From Kitasatospora mediocidica KCTC 9733 (GTDB taxonomy: Bacteria > Actinomycetota > Actinomycetes > Streptomycetales > Streptomycetaceae), in the NCBI RefSeq assembly GCF_000744225.1, contig NZ_JQLN01000007.1:1538381-1602380 (forward strand): a stretch of DNA of 64,000 nt, given 5' to 3'. Shown piece by piece: positions 46,396 through 55,623 of the stretch; within the stretch, counting starts at the first letter, position 1, and each line of letters begins with the position of its first letter. Under the pieces are notes generated by a model. That model was given only the letters and a program-made list of their open reading frames with translations, had not been told where the DNA came from and ran no database searches. Position numbers and translations under genes: made by a program.

Positions 46396-47160
46396 TCAGC
46401 GGGCGGGATCCTCGTCGGGCTCCTCCGCCTTGATGGGCGGTGGGGCGGTCAGCAGGATCCGCCAGGTCACGTACATCGCCAGCAGCATCGGCGGGATGCC
46501 CAGGGCGACCTTGAGCCAGCCCAGCAGGTTGACGTTGCCGGTGAAGTAGAGCGGGAAGAGGATCACCGGCTTGATGCCCATGATCACCACCCAGGCCCAG
46601 GTGGCCTTGGTGTACGCGGCCAGCCGGCCCGGGTTCTGGGTCCGCCAGGTGAACATCTCACCGGTCACCGGGCCGAGCGTCACCCCGATCACCGGCCAGC
46701 GCACCAGCGCGGAGACCGCCAGCACGATGCAGTAACCGACGTTGTAGAGCAGGCCCGGCAGGTAGAAGTTCTCCGCCTTGCCGGTCTTCATCGAGATCCA
46801 GGCGCCGATCGCCACGCCGAAGACGCCGCCGAAGGCGTGCTGGATGGTCTCCCGGCGCAGCAGCCGCAGCACCACCAGGATGCCGCTCAGGCCGAGCGCC
46901 CCCCAGGCCGCCGTGGAGACCTGGTGGGTGATGTTGAAGGTGAGGATGAAGACCAGACCCGGGAGGGTCATGTCGATCATGCCGCGGACGCCACCGAAGG
47001 CCTTGATCACCGTGTCGGCGGCCTCGCGGGAGGCCGCGGCCTCACGGGCGGCGGCCTCCTCGGGCGTCTCGGGCGTCTGTGCGGGCGGCTCGTCGACCTG
47101 CGTGAGCGCAGCGGCGAGCGGAGCGGCGGCGTCGTGTTCGCCGCCGGGCGGATTGGTCAC
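46396..47160 (-). CDS. DUF3159 family membrane protein
   Basis: 254 residues. A hydrophilic N-terminal 50 residues rich in A, E and P precede about six membrane helices; IKAFGGVRGMIDMTLPGLVF is the conserved entry and VIGVTLGPVTGEMFTWR a conserved loop. Matches the DUF3159 family; role unknown, though its constant place beside trkA genes hints at ion physiology. GTG start overlaps the OB-fold gene stop as GTGA. Confidence 0.82.
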   Translation of the reverse strand: MTNPPGGEHDAAAPLAAALTQVDEPPAQTPETPEEAAAREAAASREAADTVIKAFGGVRGMIDMTLPGLVFILTFNITHQVSTAAWGALGLSGILVVLRLLRRETIQHAFGGVFGVAIGAWISMKTGKAENFYLPGLLYNVGYCIVLAVSALVRWPVIGVTLGPVTGEMFTWRTQNPGRLAAYTKATWAWVVIMGIKPVILFPLYFTGNVNLLGWLKVALGIPPMLLAMYVTWRILLTAPPPIKAEEPDEDPAR

Positions 47161-47564
47161 TGGTGATCGCTCCCCTGTCCCACCGGACGCAGTTCGTAGC
47201 GAGGGTTGAACAGCACGCGGCGCCCGCGTGCGTGGCCGATCCGGCCACTGGCGATCATGCGGCGGCCGGGCTCTATGCCCGCGATCGAGCGACGGCCGAG
47301 CCAGACCACGTCCAAGGCCTCGGAGCCGTCGAACAGCTCGGCCTCCAGGGCCGGCACACCGGCCCTGGGCCGCAGGGTCACGGTCCGCAGGGTGCCTGCC
47401 ACCGTGACCACTTCGCGGTCCCCGCAACTGGCGATCGGAGTGCATCCCGACTCCGCCGTGTCCTGGCGCAGCTCCTCCGCCTGGAGCTCCTCCTGGCTGG
47501 AGGTGAGGCGGCTGAACATCCGGCGCAGGCGGCCCTGCGACTGGTCGCTGCTGTTACCACTCAT
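47157..47564 (-). CDS. OB-fold nucleic-acid-binding domain protein
   Basis: 135 residues. After a polar N-terminus, CGDREVVTVAGTLRTVTLRP to GRIGHARGRRVLFNPRYEL forms an OB-fold of the tRNA-anticodon-binding type. No catalytic residues. Same gene order with DUF3159 and trkA is found in mycobacteria (from memory, the Rv2690c-Rv2694c region). Nucleic-acid binding is inferred from fold only. Confidence 0.82.
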   Translation of the reverse strand: MSGNSSDQSQGRLRRMFSRLTSSQEELQAEELRQDTAESGCTPIASCGDREVVTVAGTLRTVTLRPRAGVPALEAELFDGSEALDVVWLGRRSIAGIEPGRRMIASGRIGHARGRRVLFNPRYELRPVGQGSDHQ

Positions 47565-47619
47565 GTCGGAAGGGTACCGGTTGGAAGCCCCCCGGTGTCG
47601 TGGTCGAACAGCGCCGTTC

Positions 47620-48300
47620 CTACGCCTCGAAGCGGTATCCCATGCCCGGTTCGGTGATGAAGTGGCGCGGGTGCGAGGGGTCCGCCTCCAGCTTGCGGCG
47701 CAGCTGCGCCAGGTAGACCCGCAGGTAGTTGGTCTCGGTCCGGTAGGCCGGGCCCCAGACCTCCTGCAACAACTGGGTCTGGCTGACCAGCCGGCCGGCG
47801 TTGCGGACCAGCACCTCCAGCAGGTGCCACTCGGTGGGCGTGAGCCGGACGTCCGTGCCGTCCCGGTTGACCTTCTTCGCGGCGAGGTCGACGGTGAAGC
47901 CCTCGGTGACCACCAGCGAGTCGTCCTCGCCGACCACCGGCTCGGCCCGGCGCACGGCGGCCCGCATCCGGGCCAGCAGCTCGTCCATCCCGAACGGCTT
48001 GGTGACGTAGTCGTCGGCGCCCGCGTCCAGCGCCTCGACCTTCTCGTCCGAGGCGTGCCGGGCGGAGAGCACGATGATCGGCACCCGGGTCCAGCCGCGC
48101 AGGCCCTTGATCACCTCCACCCCGTCCATGTCGGGCAGGCCGAGGTCGAGGACGACCACATCGGGGTGGCGTGCGGCGGCCAGCTCCAGCGCGCTGGCGC
48201 CGTCGTGCGCGGCGTCCACCTCGTACTTGCGCGCCTTGAGGTTGATCACCAGCGCGCGGACGATCTGCGGTTCGTCGTCCACTACGAGGACCCGGGTCAT
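47620..48300 (-). CDS. kdpE: KdpE response regulator
   Basis: 226-residue OmpR/PhoB-type regulator. Receiver domain: acidic pair DDE, phospho-acceptor in VVLDLGLPDMDG (Asp 52), and lysine in TKPFGMDEL. C-terminal winged helix has LTPTEWHLLEVLVRNAGRLV and TNYLRVYLAQLRRKLE, the KdpE signature. Partner of KdpD, whose stop codon overlaps its ATG (ATGA). kdpFABC is not in the window. Confidence 0.92.
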   Translation of the reverse strand: MTRVLVVDDEPQIVRALVINLKARKYEVDAAHDGASALELAAARHPDVVVLDLGLPDMDGVEVIKGLRGWTRVPIIVLSARHASDEKVEALDAGADDYVTKPFGMDELLARMRAAVRRAEPVVGEDDSLVVTEGFTVDLAAKKVNRDGTDVRLTPTEWHLLEVLVRNAGRLVSQTQLLQEVWGPAYRTETNYLRVYLAQLRRKLEADPSHPRHFITEPGMGYRFEA

Positions 48301-50897
48301 GCGTGCTCCGCCTTTCGGGGGGCGAGGGAGGGAGTACTCGGGGGCAGGTCGGCGGCGCCCGGTTCGGGCGGCCGCTCGACGGCGGGCAGGACGACGACCA
48401 TGGTCAGGCCGCCGCCCGGGGTGTCCTCGGCGGCCAGCGTGCCGCCCATCGCCTCGACGAAGCCGCGCGCCACCGCCAGGCCCAGGCCCACGCCGGCGCC
48501 GCGAGGCGCGTCGCCGTAGCGCTGGAACGGCGCGAAGATCTTCTCCTTGGCCTCCTCCGGGACGCCCGGTCCGCGGTCGACCACCCGCAGCTCGACCCGG
48601 CCCGGGCCGGTCGACGGCTCCAGGGCGTCGGCCTTGACCAGCACCCGCTCGCCCGGCGGGCTGTACTTCACCGCGTTCTCGATGAGGTTGGCCAGCGCCC
48701 GCTCCAGCAGCCCGGCGTCTGCCGGGACCATCGGCAGCGTCTCCGGCACCTCCAGCCGGACGGACTCCAGCGGGACCCCGCCGAGTGCGAACGGCACCAC
48801 CTCGTCCAGATCCACCTCCTGGATCAGCGGGGTGACCGTGCCGGTCTGCAGGCGGCTCATGTCCAGCAGGTTGTTGATCAGGTGGTCCAGCCGGTCGGCG
48901 CCCGCCTCGATGCCGGCCAGCAGCTCGGCCTCGTCCGCCGCGTCCCACTCGACGTCCTCGGCGCGCAGCGAGGAGACCGCCGCCTTGATCCCGGCCAGCG
49001 GTGTGCGCAGGTCGTGCGAGACGGCGGCCAGGAGGGCGGTGCGGATCCGGTTGCCCTCGGCCTGCCGGCGGGCCTCGATCGCCTCCTTGGCGAGGCGGCG
49101 GCGCTCCAGCACCACGGCGGCCTGCGCCGCGAAGGCCCCGAGCAGTCGGCGGTCCTCGGCGGGCAGCACCCGGCCGGACAGCACCAGAGCGAGGTTCTCG
49201 CCCACCGGGACGTCCACGTCCGCCTCGTCCGGACGGGCCGGCGGGCGGGGCCCGCTCACGGCGGCGCACTGCCAGGGCGCGTGTTCGTCGGCGCGCTCCA
49301 GGAGGGCGACCGACTCCTGCTGGAAGGTCTCCCGGATCTGGTCGAGCACCGCGGTGAGCACGCCCTCCCCACCTGGCGCGCCGCGCAGCACGGTGCCCGC
49401 CAGCGCGCTCAGCGTCTGCGCCTCGGTCTGGCTGCGGGCGGCCTGGTGGCTGCGCTTGGCGGCGGTGTCGACCACGGTGGCGACCGAGATGCCGACCGCC
49501 GTGAAGATGCCCACCGCCAGGATGTTCTCCGGATCGGAGATGGTGAACGTGTGGGTCGGGGGCGTGAAGTAGTAGTTGAGCGCGGTGGAGCCGACCAGGG
49601 CGGCGGCGATCGCCGGGAGCAGCCCGCCGACCAGCGCCGCGCAGACCGTGACCGACAGGAAGAGCAGCATGTCGGTGGGCAGCCCCGGACCCCGGACCCC
49701 GGAGAGCACCGCGCTGAGCAGCAGCGGCCCGCCGACGCCGATCAGCCAGCCGGCGATGGTGCGCGGCCGGCCCAGGTCGGTGATCGGACGGACCGGGATC
49801 CGGCCGCGCCCGTGCGCCACGTGCTCGTGGGTGACGATGTGCACGTCGATGTCACCGGAGTCGCGCGCCACCGTGCTGCCCACGCCCGGACCGTAGATGT
49901 ACTGCCAGGCCTTGCGGCGGCTGGAGCCGAGCACGATCTGGGTCGCGTTGACCCCGCGCGCGAAGTCCAGCAGGGCCTGCGAGGGGTCGTCGCCCAGCAC
50001 GGTGTGGAAGCTGCCGCCGAGGCTCTCGACCAGCGCCCGCTGTTCGATCAGCGTCTGCGGGGAACCGCCGTTGGCGAGGCCGTCGGAGCGTGAGATGTGC
50101 ACGGCCAGCAGCTCGCTGCCGGAGCCCTTGGCGGCGATCCTGGCGGCCCGGCGGATCAGCGTGGCGCCCTCGGGGCCACCGGTCAGGCCCACCACGATGC
50201 GTTCGCGGGCCTGCCAGGTGTCGGCTATGCCCTGCTCGGCGCGGTAGGTCTGGAGGTACTCGTCGACCCGGTCGGCCGTCCAGAGCAGCGCCAGTTCGCG
50301 CAGCGCGGTCAGGTTGCCGGGGCGGAAGTAGTTGGAGAGCGCGGCGTTGATCTTGTCCGGCGCGTACACGTTGCCGTGCGCCAGGCGGCGGCGCAGCGCC
50401 TGCGGGGACATGTCGACCAGCTCGATCTGGTCGGCCCGGCGGACCACGTCGTCCGGCACGGTCTCGCGCTGGCGCACCCCCGTGATGCCCTCGACGACGT
50501 CGCCGAGTGACTCCAGGTGCTGGATGTTGACGGTGGAGATCACGTCGATGCCGGCCGCGAGCAGTTCCTCGACGTCCTGCCAGCGCTTGGCGTTGCGGCA
50601 GCCGGGGATGTTGGTGTGGGCCAGCTCGTCCACCAGGGCGACCTGCGGGCGGCGGGCCAGCAGCGCGTCCAGGTCCAGCTCGGTGAACTCGGCGTCCCGG
50701 TGCTCCATGGAGCGGCGCGGCACGGCCTCCAGTCCGGCCAGCAGCTCGGCGGTGTTCTCCCGGTTGTGGTGCTCGACGAAGCCGATCACCACGTCCGTGC
50801 CGCGGCCCTGGCGCCGATGGGCCTCGCAGAGCATGGCGTACGTCTTTCCGACCCCGGGGGCGGCCCCGAGGTAGATCCGCAGCCTTCCGCGTGCCAT
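48297..50897 (-). CDS. kdpD: KdpD sensor histidine kinase
   Basis: 866 residues. N-terminal KdpD domain with Walker A YLGAAPGVGKTYAM and VDELAHTN; Usp domain with VLGSSRRKAWQY; four membrane helices of the DUF4118 type (~395-490); GAF region; phospho-acceptor His in VSHDLRTPLAG; ATPase with NLIENAVKYSPPGE and DRGPGVP. It senses low K+ or ionic stress and phosphorylates KdpE. ATG at 50897 (MARGRLRIYLG) matches family N-termini; another ATG lies three codons upstream. Its location beside KimA-like and TrkA-like genes fits potassium control. Confidence 0.93.
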   Translation of the reverse strand: MARGRLRIYLGAAPGVGKTYAMLCEAHRRQGRGTDVVIGFVEHHNRENTAELLAGLEAVPRRSMEHRDAEFTELDLDALLARRPQVALVDELAHTNIPGCRNAKRWQDVEELLAAGIDVISTVNIQHLESLGDVVEGITGVRQRETVPDDVVRRADQIELVDMSPQALRRRLAHGNVYAPDKINAALSNYFRPGNLTALRELALLWTADRVDEYLQTYRAEQGIADTWQARERIVVGLTGGPEGATLIRRAARIAAKGSGSELLAVHISRSDGLANGGSPQTLIEQRALVESLGGSFHTVLGDDPSQALLDFARGVNATQIVLGSSRRKAWQYIYGPGVGSTVARDSGDIDVHIVTHEHVAHGRGRIPVRPITDLGRPRTIAGWLIGVGGPLLLSAVLSGVRGPGLPTDMLLFLSVTVCAALVGGLLPAIAAALVGSTALNYYFTPPTHTFTISDPENILAVGIFTAVGISVATVVDTAAKRSHQAARSQTEAQTLSALAGTVLRGAPGGEGVLTAVLDQIRETFQQESVALLERADEHAPWQCAAVSGPRPPARPDEADVDVPVGENLALVLSGRVLPAEDRRLLGAFAAQAAVVLERRRLAKEAIEARRQAEGNRIRTALLAAVSHDLRTPLAGIKAAVSSLRAEDVEWDAADEAELLAGIEAGADRLDHLINNLLDMSRLQTGTVTPLIQEVDLDEVVPFALGGVPLESVRLEVPETLPMVPADAGLLERALANLIENAVKYSPPGERVLVKADALEPSTGPGRVELRVVDRGPGVPEEAKEKIFAPFQRYGDAPRGAGVGLGLAVARGFVEAMGGTLAAEDTPGGGLTMVVVLPAVERPPEPGAADLPPSTPSLAPRKAEHA

Positions 50898-51118
50898 GCG
50901 ATCCATTCTTGATCGAGCTCAGCCCGAGGGCCACCCCCGGACGCCTGTTCGGCGCTGTCGAGACTACGGGGTAACGGCTGCTCTGCCTTCGATCGGGCTG
51001 GTCAGACGGCAGATTTAGCGGCATCTTGACGGATTCCGGTTCGCTGCCGAAGGAGGGCCCGCGCACTGCTTCATGCTGCCGCCATGGTGGTGCAACACCG
51101 TGCTGGGAGCATCGGCGC

Positions 51119-52333
51119 ATGCTGTCACTGGTTGCTCCTCCCGCGGTCACGAGGACGCCGCCGCCCACCGAGGGCGGGGGTGCCGGAGCGGTGCTGCGAG
51201 CCGTGCTGGCGGGCGGGCCGCTGTCCCGGACCGCGCTGGGGCGGGCGACCGGGCAGAGCCCGGCGGCCGTCTCGCGGCACACCTCGGAGCTGATCGGCAT
51301 CGGTCTGCTGCGCGAGCTGCCGCCGGTGGAGGGACCACCACGGGCCGGTCGGCCGCAGCTGCCACTGGACATCGACACCGGCCACCACCTGGCCTGCGGC
51401 GTGCACATCGGCGCGCCGTGGCTGACCTTCGCCCTGCTGGACCTGCGCGGCCGGGTGGTGGCGCAGGAGCGGTTGCCCCGGACGGGGGACGCCGCGACGG
51501 TACTGGCCACCGTCCGGGGCCACCTGCCGGGCTTCCTGGCGCGACGGGCCGGCGGGCGTTCGCTGCTGGGCCTGGGCGTGGTGACCGGCGGCTGGGTGGA
51601 CAGCGAGCACGGCAGCGTCGTCGAGAACACCGCGCTGGGCTGGCGGGACGTGCCGCTGCGCGACCTGCTGGTCGGCGTCCCGGACGCCCGGATCAGCCGG
51701 CTGCCGACCCATGTGGACGGCCACGCACGGGCGTTGGCCCAGGCCGAGCTGCTGTTCGGCGCGGGCACCGGCTGCACCGAACTGGTCGAGCTCTTCGTCG
51801 GCAACGTGGTGGACGCCGCGATCGCCACCGGCGGGACGGTCGTGCGAGGACGGCGCTCGCGGGCCGGGGACATCGCCCACCTGCCCGTCGCGGGTTCGAC
51901 CGAACCCTGCCCCTGCGGGCGGCTCGGCTGCCTGCAGGCCACCATCTCGGAGCTGACCGTGGCGCGCGACGCCCATGCGCGGGGGCTGATCCCGCGCGCC
52001 GACATCACGCTGCTGGCAGCGCTGGCCGCGACCGGCGACGGCGCGGCGCTTCGGCTCTTCGAAGAGCGGCTGCGGCTGCTCGCCCCGGCGGCCTCGCTGC
52101 TGCTGGACATGCTCAACCCGGAGGTGCTGGTGGTGGTCGAGGTCGGGATGCTGACCGTGCCCGGGCTGCGGGAGTACTTCGCCGAGCAGATCGGGGTGCG
52201 GCCGGAGCCCGCCCAACTGGTGACCGTCGGTTCGTTCGGCCGGGACGTCCTGGCGGTGGCGGCCTGCGCCGGGGTGCTGGACGCCACGTACCAGCGGCCG
52301 ATGGACCTGCGGACGGCCCGGGCGGCGGGCTGA
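51119..52333 (+). CDS. ROK-family transcriptional regulator
   Basis: 404 residues. N-terminal winged helix (GPLSRTALGRATGQSPAAVSRHTSELI, ~32-58) followed by a ROK sugar-kinase-like domain; zinc motif CPCGRLGCLQA is present. ROK repressors respond to sugars or their phosphates. It is followed by a flavin monooxygenase and faces a sulfonate operon, so it may regulate these; that is inference from position. ATG has GGGAG about 10 nt upstream. Divergent from kdpD with 220 nt between. Confidence 0.85.
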   Translation: MLSLVAPPAVTRTPPPTEGGGAGAVLRAVLAGGPLSRTALGRATGQSPAAVSRHTSELIGIGLLRELPPVEGPPRAGRPQLPLDIDTGHHLACGVHIGAPWLTFALLDLRGRVVAQERLPRTGDAATVLATVRGHLPGFLARRAGGRSLLGLGVVTGGWVDSEHGSVVENTALGWRDVPLRDLLVGVPDARISRLPTHVDGHARALAQAELLFGAGTGCTELVELFVGNVVDAAIATGGTVVRGRRSRAGDIAHLPVAGSTEPCPCGRLGCLQATISELTVARDAHARGLIPRADITLLAALAATGDGAALRLFEERLRLLAPAASLLLDMLNPEVLVVVEVGMLTVPGLREYFAEQIGVRPEPAQLVTVGSFGRDVLAVAACAGVLDATYQRPMDLRTARAAG

Positions 52334-52436
52334 CGGCGGGGTTTCTTCCACCGCGTCAGAAATCGTGGCCGGAGCGGCGACAGCGGCCGAGAATGTGGAG
52401 ATATCACCCCATTCACCGCCCGAGGAGTGTCCCGTC

Positions 52437-53759
52437 ATGCCCACCGCCGACCGACAGTTGCACTTCAACCTCTTCCTGATGGGTGTCGGCCACCACGAGG
52501 CCGCCTGGCGCCACCCGCGCACCGACCCCGCCGACGCCGGCGACATCGCCCACTTCCAACGGCTGGCCCAGGCCGCCGAAGCCGCCTCCTTCGACTCGGT
52601 CTTCCTGGCCGACGGCGTGGAGGCGCGGTCCGACGGCGGCTGGGGTCTGATCAGCACCTTCGAACCGTTCACGCTGCTGGCCGCGATCGCCGCGGTGACG
52701 AGCCGGATCGGCCTGATCGGCACCGTCTCCACCGGGTACTCCGAGCCGTACAACCTGGCCCGCCAGTTCGCTTCGCTCGACCACATCAGCCATGGCCGGG
52801 CCGGCTGGAACATCGTCACCTCGGCCGGCGAGCGCTCGGCGCAGAACTTCAACCGCACCGCCAACCAGGAGCACGCGGTGCGCTACCAGCGGGCCGACGA
52901 GTTCCTGGAGGTGACCACCGCGCTCTGGGACAGCTGGGAGGACGACGCGCTGGTGCTCGACCGGGCGAGCGGCGCCTTCGCCGACCAGGCCAGGGTGCAC
53001 GACATCGACCACGTCGGCACGCACTTCCAGGTACGCGGGCCGCTGAACATACCGCGCAGCCCGCAGGGTCACCCGCTGCTCGTCCAGGCCGGCTCCTCGG
53101 ACAGCGGGAAGGACTTCGCGGCACGCTGGGCCGAGGCGGTCTTCACCGCCCAGCAGACCCTGGCGGAGGGGCAGGCCTTCTACGCCGACCTCAAGCGCCG
53201 GGCGGCCGCGGCCGGGCGCGACCCGGCGCGGGTGAAGATCCTGCCCGGCGTGGTCCCGGTGCTGGGCTCGACCGAGGCGGAGGCCAAGGAACTGGACCGC
53301 GAGCTGGACGAGCTGATCAGCCCGGCCCGCGCGGTCGGGGTGCTGTCCAGCGTGCTGGGCGTCGACCTGACCGACCACCCGCTGGACGAACCGCTGCCCC
53401 CGCTCCCGCCGTTGACCGCGATCAACGGCGCGAAGAGCCGCTTCGAGCTGATCCGCGACCTCGCCGAGCGCGACCGGCTGACGCTGCGCCAACTGGTCGG
53501 GCGGCTCGGCGGCGGACGCGGCCACCAGGTGGTCGTCGGGACGCCCGAGCAGCTGGCCGACCACATCGAAACCTGGTTCACCCAGGGCGCGGCGGACGGT
53601 TTCAACGTCATGCCACCGCTCCTGCCCAGCGGCCTCGACGACTTCATCGAGCAGGTGGTCCCGCTGCTCCGCGCCCGCGGGCTCTTCCGCGACGGCTACC
53701 AGGGCCGGACGCTGCGCGAGCACTACGGGCTGCCGCGCCCGGCGGGGCGCTGGGCCTGA
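52437..53759 (+). CDS. NtaA/SnaA/DszA-family FMN-dependent monooxygenase
   Basis: 440-residue bacterial luciferase-like (LLM) oxygenase. LGLISTFEPFTLLAAIAAVT-type barrel strands, GRAGWNIVTSAG and HPLLVQAGSSDSGKDFAARWAEAVF are family hallmarks of the group that includes nitrilotriacetate, dibenzothiophene sulfone and dimethyl sulfone monooxygenases. With reduced FMN from an unlinked reductase it would oxidise an organosulfur or amine compound. The facing Ssu/TauD-type genes make desulfonation the likeliest use. AGGAG precedes the ATG. Confidence 0.87.
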   Translation: MPTADRQLHFNLFLMGVGHHEAAWRHPRTDPADAGDIAHFQRLAQAAEAASFDSVFLADGVEARSDGGWGLISTFEPFTLLAAIAAVTSRIGLIGTVSTGYSEPYNLARQFASLDHISHGRAGWNIVTSAGERSAQNFNRTANQEHAVRYQRADEFLEVTTALWDSWEDDALVLDRASGAFADQARVHDIDHVGTHFQVRGPLNIPRSPQGHPLLVQAGSSDSGKDFAARWAEAVFTAQQTLAEGQAFYADLKRRAAAAGRDPARVKILPGVVPVLGSTEAEAKELDRELDELISPARAVGVLSSVLGVDLTDHPLDEPLPPLPPLTAINGAKSRFELIRDLAERDRLTLRQLVGRLGGGRGHQVVVGTPEQLADHIETWFTQGAADGFNVMPPLLPSGLDDFIEQVVPLLRARGLFRDGYQGRTLREHYGLPRPAGRWA

Positions 53760-53763
53760 CCGT

Positions 53764-53808
53764 ACGACAGCGCCGCGAGGTCCACTCGGACCCTCGCGGC
53801 GCTGTCGT
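53764..53808. terminator. Bidirectional terminator
   Basis: 17-bp perfect stem (53764-53780 with 53792-53808) plus inner GGTCC/GGACC pairing, between the convergent monooxygenase and TauD genes. Confidence 0.9.
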
Positions 53809-53815
53809 CAGTGGG

Positions 53816-54703
53816 CTAGACGCTCGTGTAGTGCTCCGCCTCGTCGCCCTCCAGGACGCGGCTCGACTCGCCGCTGACGCCGACCGGGACGTCCCCGGCC
53901 ACGGTCACCCGGTGGAGCAGCCGCGGCAGGCCGTCGTAGTCGTCGGGCGCGTAGTGCTGGGTGGCCCGGTTGTCGAAGAGCACCAGGTCGCCCTCGGCCC
54001 AGCGCCAGCGCACCACGTTCTCGGGGCGGGTGACGTACGCCTGAAGGGTGCGCAGCAGGTCGTGCGACTCGTGCGTGGGCAGGCCGATGATGCTCTGCGC
54101 GAAGCCTCCGACGAAGAGCCCGCGCTCGCCGCTCTCCGGGTGCACCCGGACCACCGGGTGGGCGGTGCGGTACGTGCGCGAGGTGAAGACCGCGCGGCGC
54201 TCGGCCTCCTTGGCGTCGGGCTCGCGTCCCTGGGCGTAGTCGAAGTCGTTGGTGTGGACGGCCCACAGGCGGTCCGCCAACTCCCGCAGGGCGTCCGGGA
54301 GATCGCGGTAGGCGGTCTGGGTGTTGGCGATCAGCGTGTTGCCGCCGTACGGCGGGACGACCAGGCTGCGCAGGGTGCTGGCCTTCGGCGGGGTGCGGAC
54401 GAAGGTCACGTCGGTGTGCCAGTGGTTGGCCCGGCCGCCCTCGGTGCTGTCCACGGCCAGCACGTTGGGCTGCCCGTCGAGGGCCGCCACGGTCGGGTGG
54501 GCGGTGGTGAGCGGGCCGAAGTGCTCGGCGAACCGGGTCTGGCCGTCGTCGTCGAGCCGCTGGCCGCGGAAGAAGAGCGCCTTGTGCGCCACCAGCGCGG
54601 TGTTCAGCTCGGCGACCGTCTCCGGCGCGAGCGGGCCGGCGAGGTCGAGGCCGATGACCTCGGCGCCGATCCGGCCGCCGATCTTGTGAATCTCCAGAGT
54701 CAT
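53816..54703 (-). CDS. TauD/TfdA-family alpha-ketoglutarate-dependent dioxygenase
   Basis: 295 residues. Iron ligands HTD in NHWHTDVTF and the distal His in RLLHRVTVAG, with an Arg for ketoglutarate nearby. Family members release sulfite from taurine or sulfate from alkyl sulfates (AtsK). GMFIG-type substrate pockets cannot be read by eye, so taurine versus sulfate ester is open. Last gene of the ABC operon: 30 nt after ssuC-like. AAAGGA 8 nt before ATG. Confidence 0.87.
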   Translation of the reverse strand: MTLEIHKIGGRIGAEVIGLDLAGPLAPETVAELNTALVAHKALFFRGQRLDDDGQTRFAEHFGPLTTAHPTVAALDGQPNVLAVDSTEGGRANHWHTDVTFVRTPPKASTLRSLVVPPYGGNTLIANTQTAYRDLPDALRELADRLWAVHTNDFDYAQGREPDAKEAERRAVFTSRTYRTAHPVVRVHPESGERGLFVGGFAQSIIGLPTHESHDLLRTLQAYVTRPENVVRWRWAEGDLVLFDNRATQHYAPDDYDGLPRLLHRVTVAGDVPVGVSGESSRVLEGDEAEHYTSV

Positions 54704-54732
54704 GACGGAAGTCCTTTCAGGGTCAGGGGAGT

Positions 54733-55623
54733 TCAGGCGGAGAGCGGGGCGCGCCAACGGGTGAAGCGGCGTTCCAGCGCGACCAGCAGCTGGTTGAAGA
54801 GCAGGCCGAGGACGGAGATGGTGACAATGCCCGCGTACATCTGCGGGATCGCGAAGTTGAACTGCGAGGCGTTGATCAGATAGCCGAGACCGGCCTTGGC
54901 CCCGACCATCTCGGCCGCCACCAGAACGAGGATCGAGACCGATCCGGCGAGCCGGATCCCGGTGAAGACCGCCGGCACGGACGCCGGCAGGATCACCTTC
55001 TGGAAGAGCCGCAGCGGCGGGAGGTTCAGCGAACGGGCCAGCCGCAGCAGAGTCGGGTCGACGGTGCGGACCGCGCTGATCGTGTTGAGCAGGATCGGCC
55101 AGACGCAGGCGTAGAGCACGATCGAGATCTTGGACGTCTCACCGATGCCCAGGATCAGGATGAAGACCGGCAGCAACGCGAGCGCCGCCGTGTTGCGGAA
55201 CAGCTCCAGCAGCGGGCTGAGCAGGTCGGCGACCGCACGGTACCAGCCGATGAGCAGCCCGAGCGGCACACCGATCACCACCGCCAGGCCGAAGCCGACG
55301 AGCGAACGGGTCAGGCTGGCCTGGGTGTTGCTCGCCAGCTGACCGTCGGACAGCAGGCCCCACCAGGCCCGGGCCACCTCGGAGAACGGCGGTAGGAAGG
55401 TGCGGTCGACCAGGCCGGCGCGCGGAGCGACCTCCCAGAGCGCCAGCAGAAGCAGGATCGCGACCGACTTGGTGGCGGCGGTGAGCAGCAGCGTGGCCGG
55501 CCGGCCGGTCCGCCGCGACGGCGGCGCTGGTGGCGGCGGTGGCGGATCTGCTGCCGGTGGTCCCCCGGCCGGGGCGGGCGGGTGGTCCGCCGGCAGGGCG
55601 GGTGCGGTGAGATCGGTACTCAT
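54733..55623 (-). CDS. ssuC: SsuC/TauC-type ABC transporter permease
   Basis: 296-residue permease. A Pro/Ala-rich cytoplasmic N-terminus (~40 residues) precedes six helices and the docking loop ARSLNLPPLRLFQKVILPAS. Belongs to the nitrate/sulfonate/bicarbonate importer family. Overlaps the ATPase gene stop (ATGA). Sulfonate rather than nitrate is favoured by the TauD-like gene in the operon. Confidence 0.82.
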   Translation of the reverse strand: MSTDLTAPALPADHPPAPAGGPPAADPPPPPPAPPSRRTGRPATLLLTAATKSVAILLLLALWEVAPRAGLVDRTFLPPFSEVARAWWGLLSDGQLASNTQASLTRSLVGFGLAVVIGVPLGLLIGWYRAVADLLSPLLELFRNTAALALLPVFILILGIGETSKISIVLYACVWPILLNTISAVRTVDPTLLRLARSLNLPPLRLFQKVILPASVPAVFTGIRLAGSVSILVLVAAEMVGAKAGLGYLINASQFNFAIPQMYAGIVTISVLGLLFNQLLVALERRFTRWRAPLSA

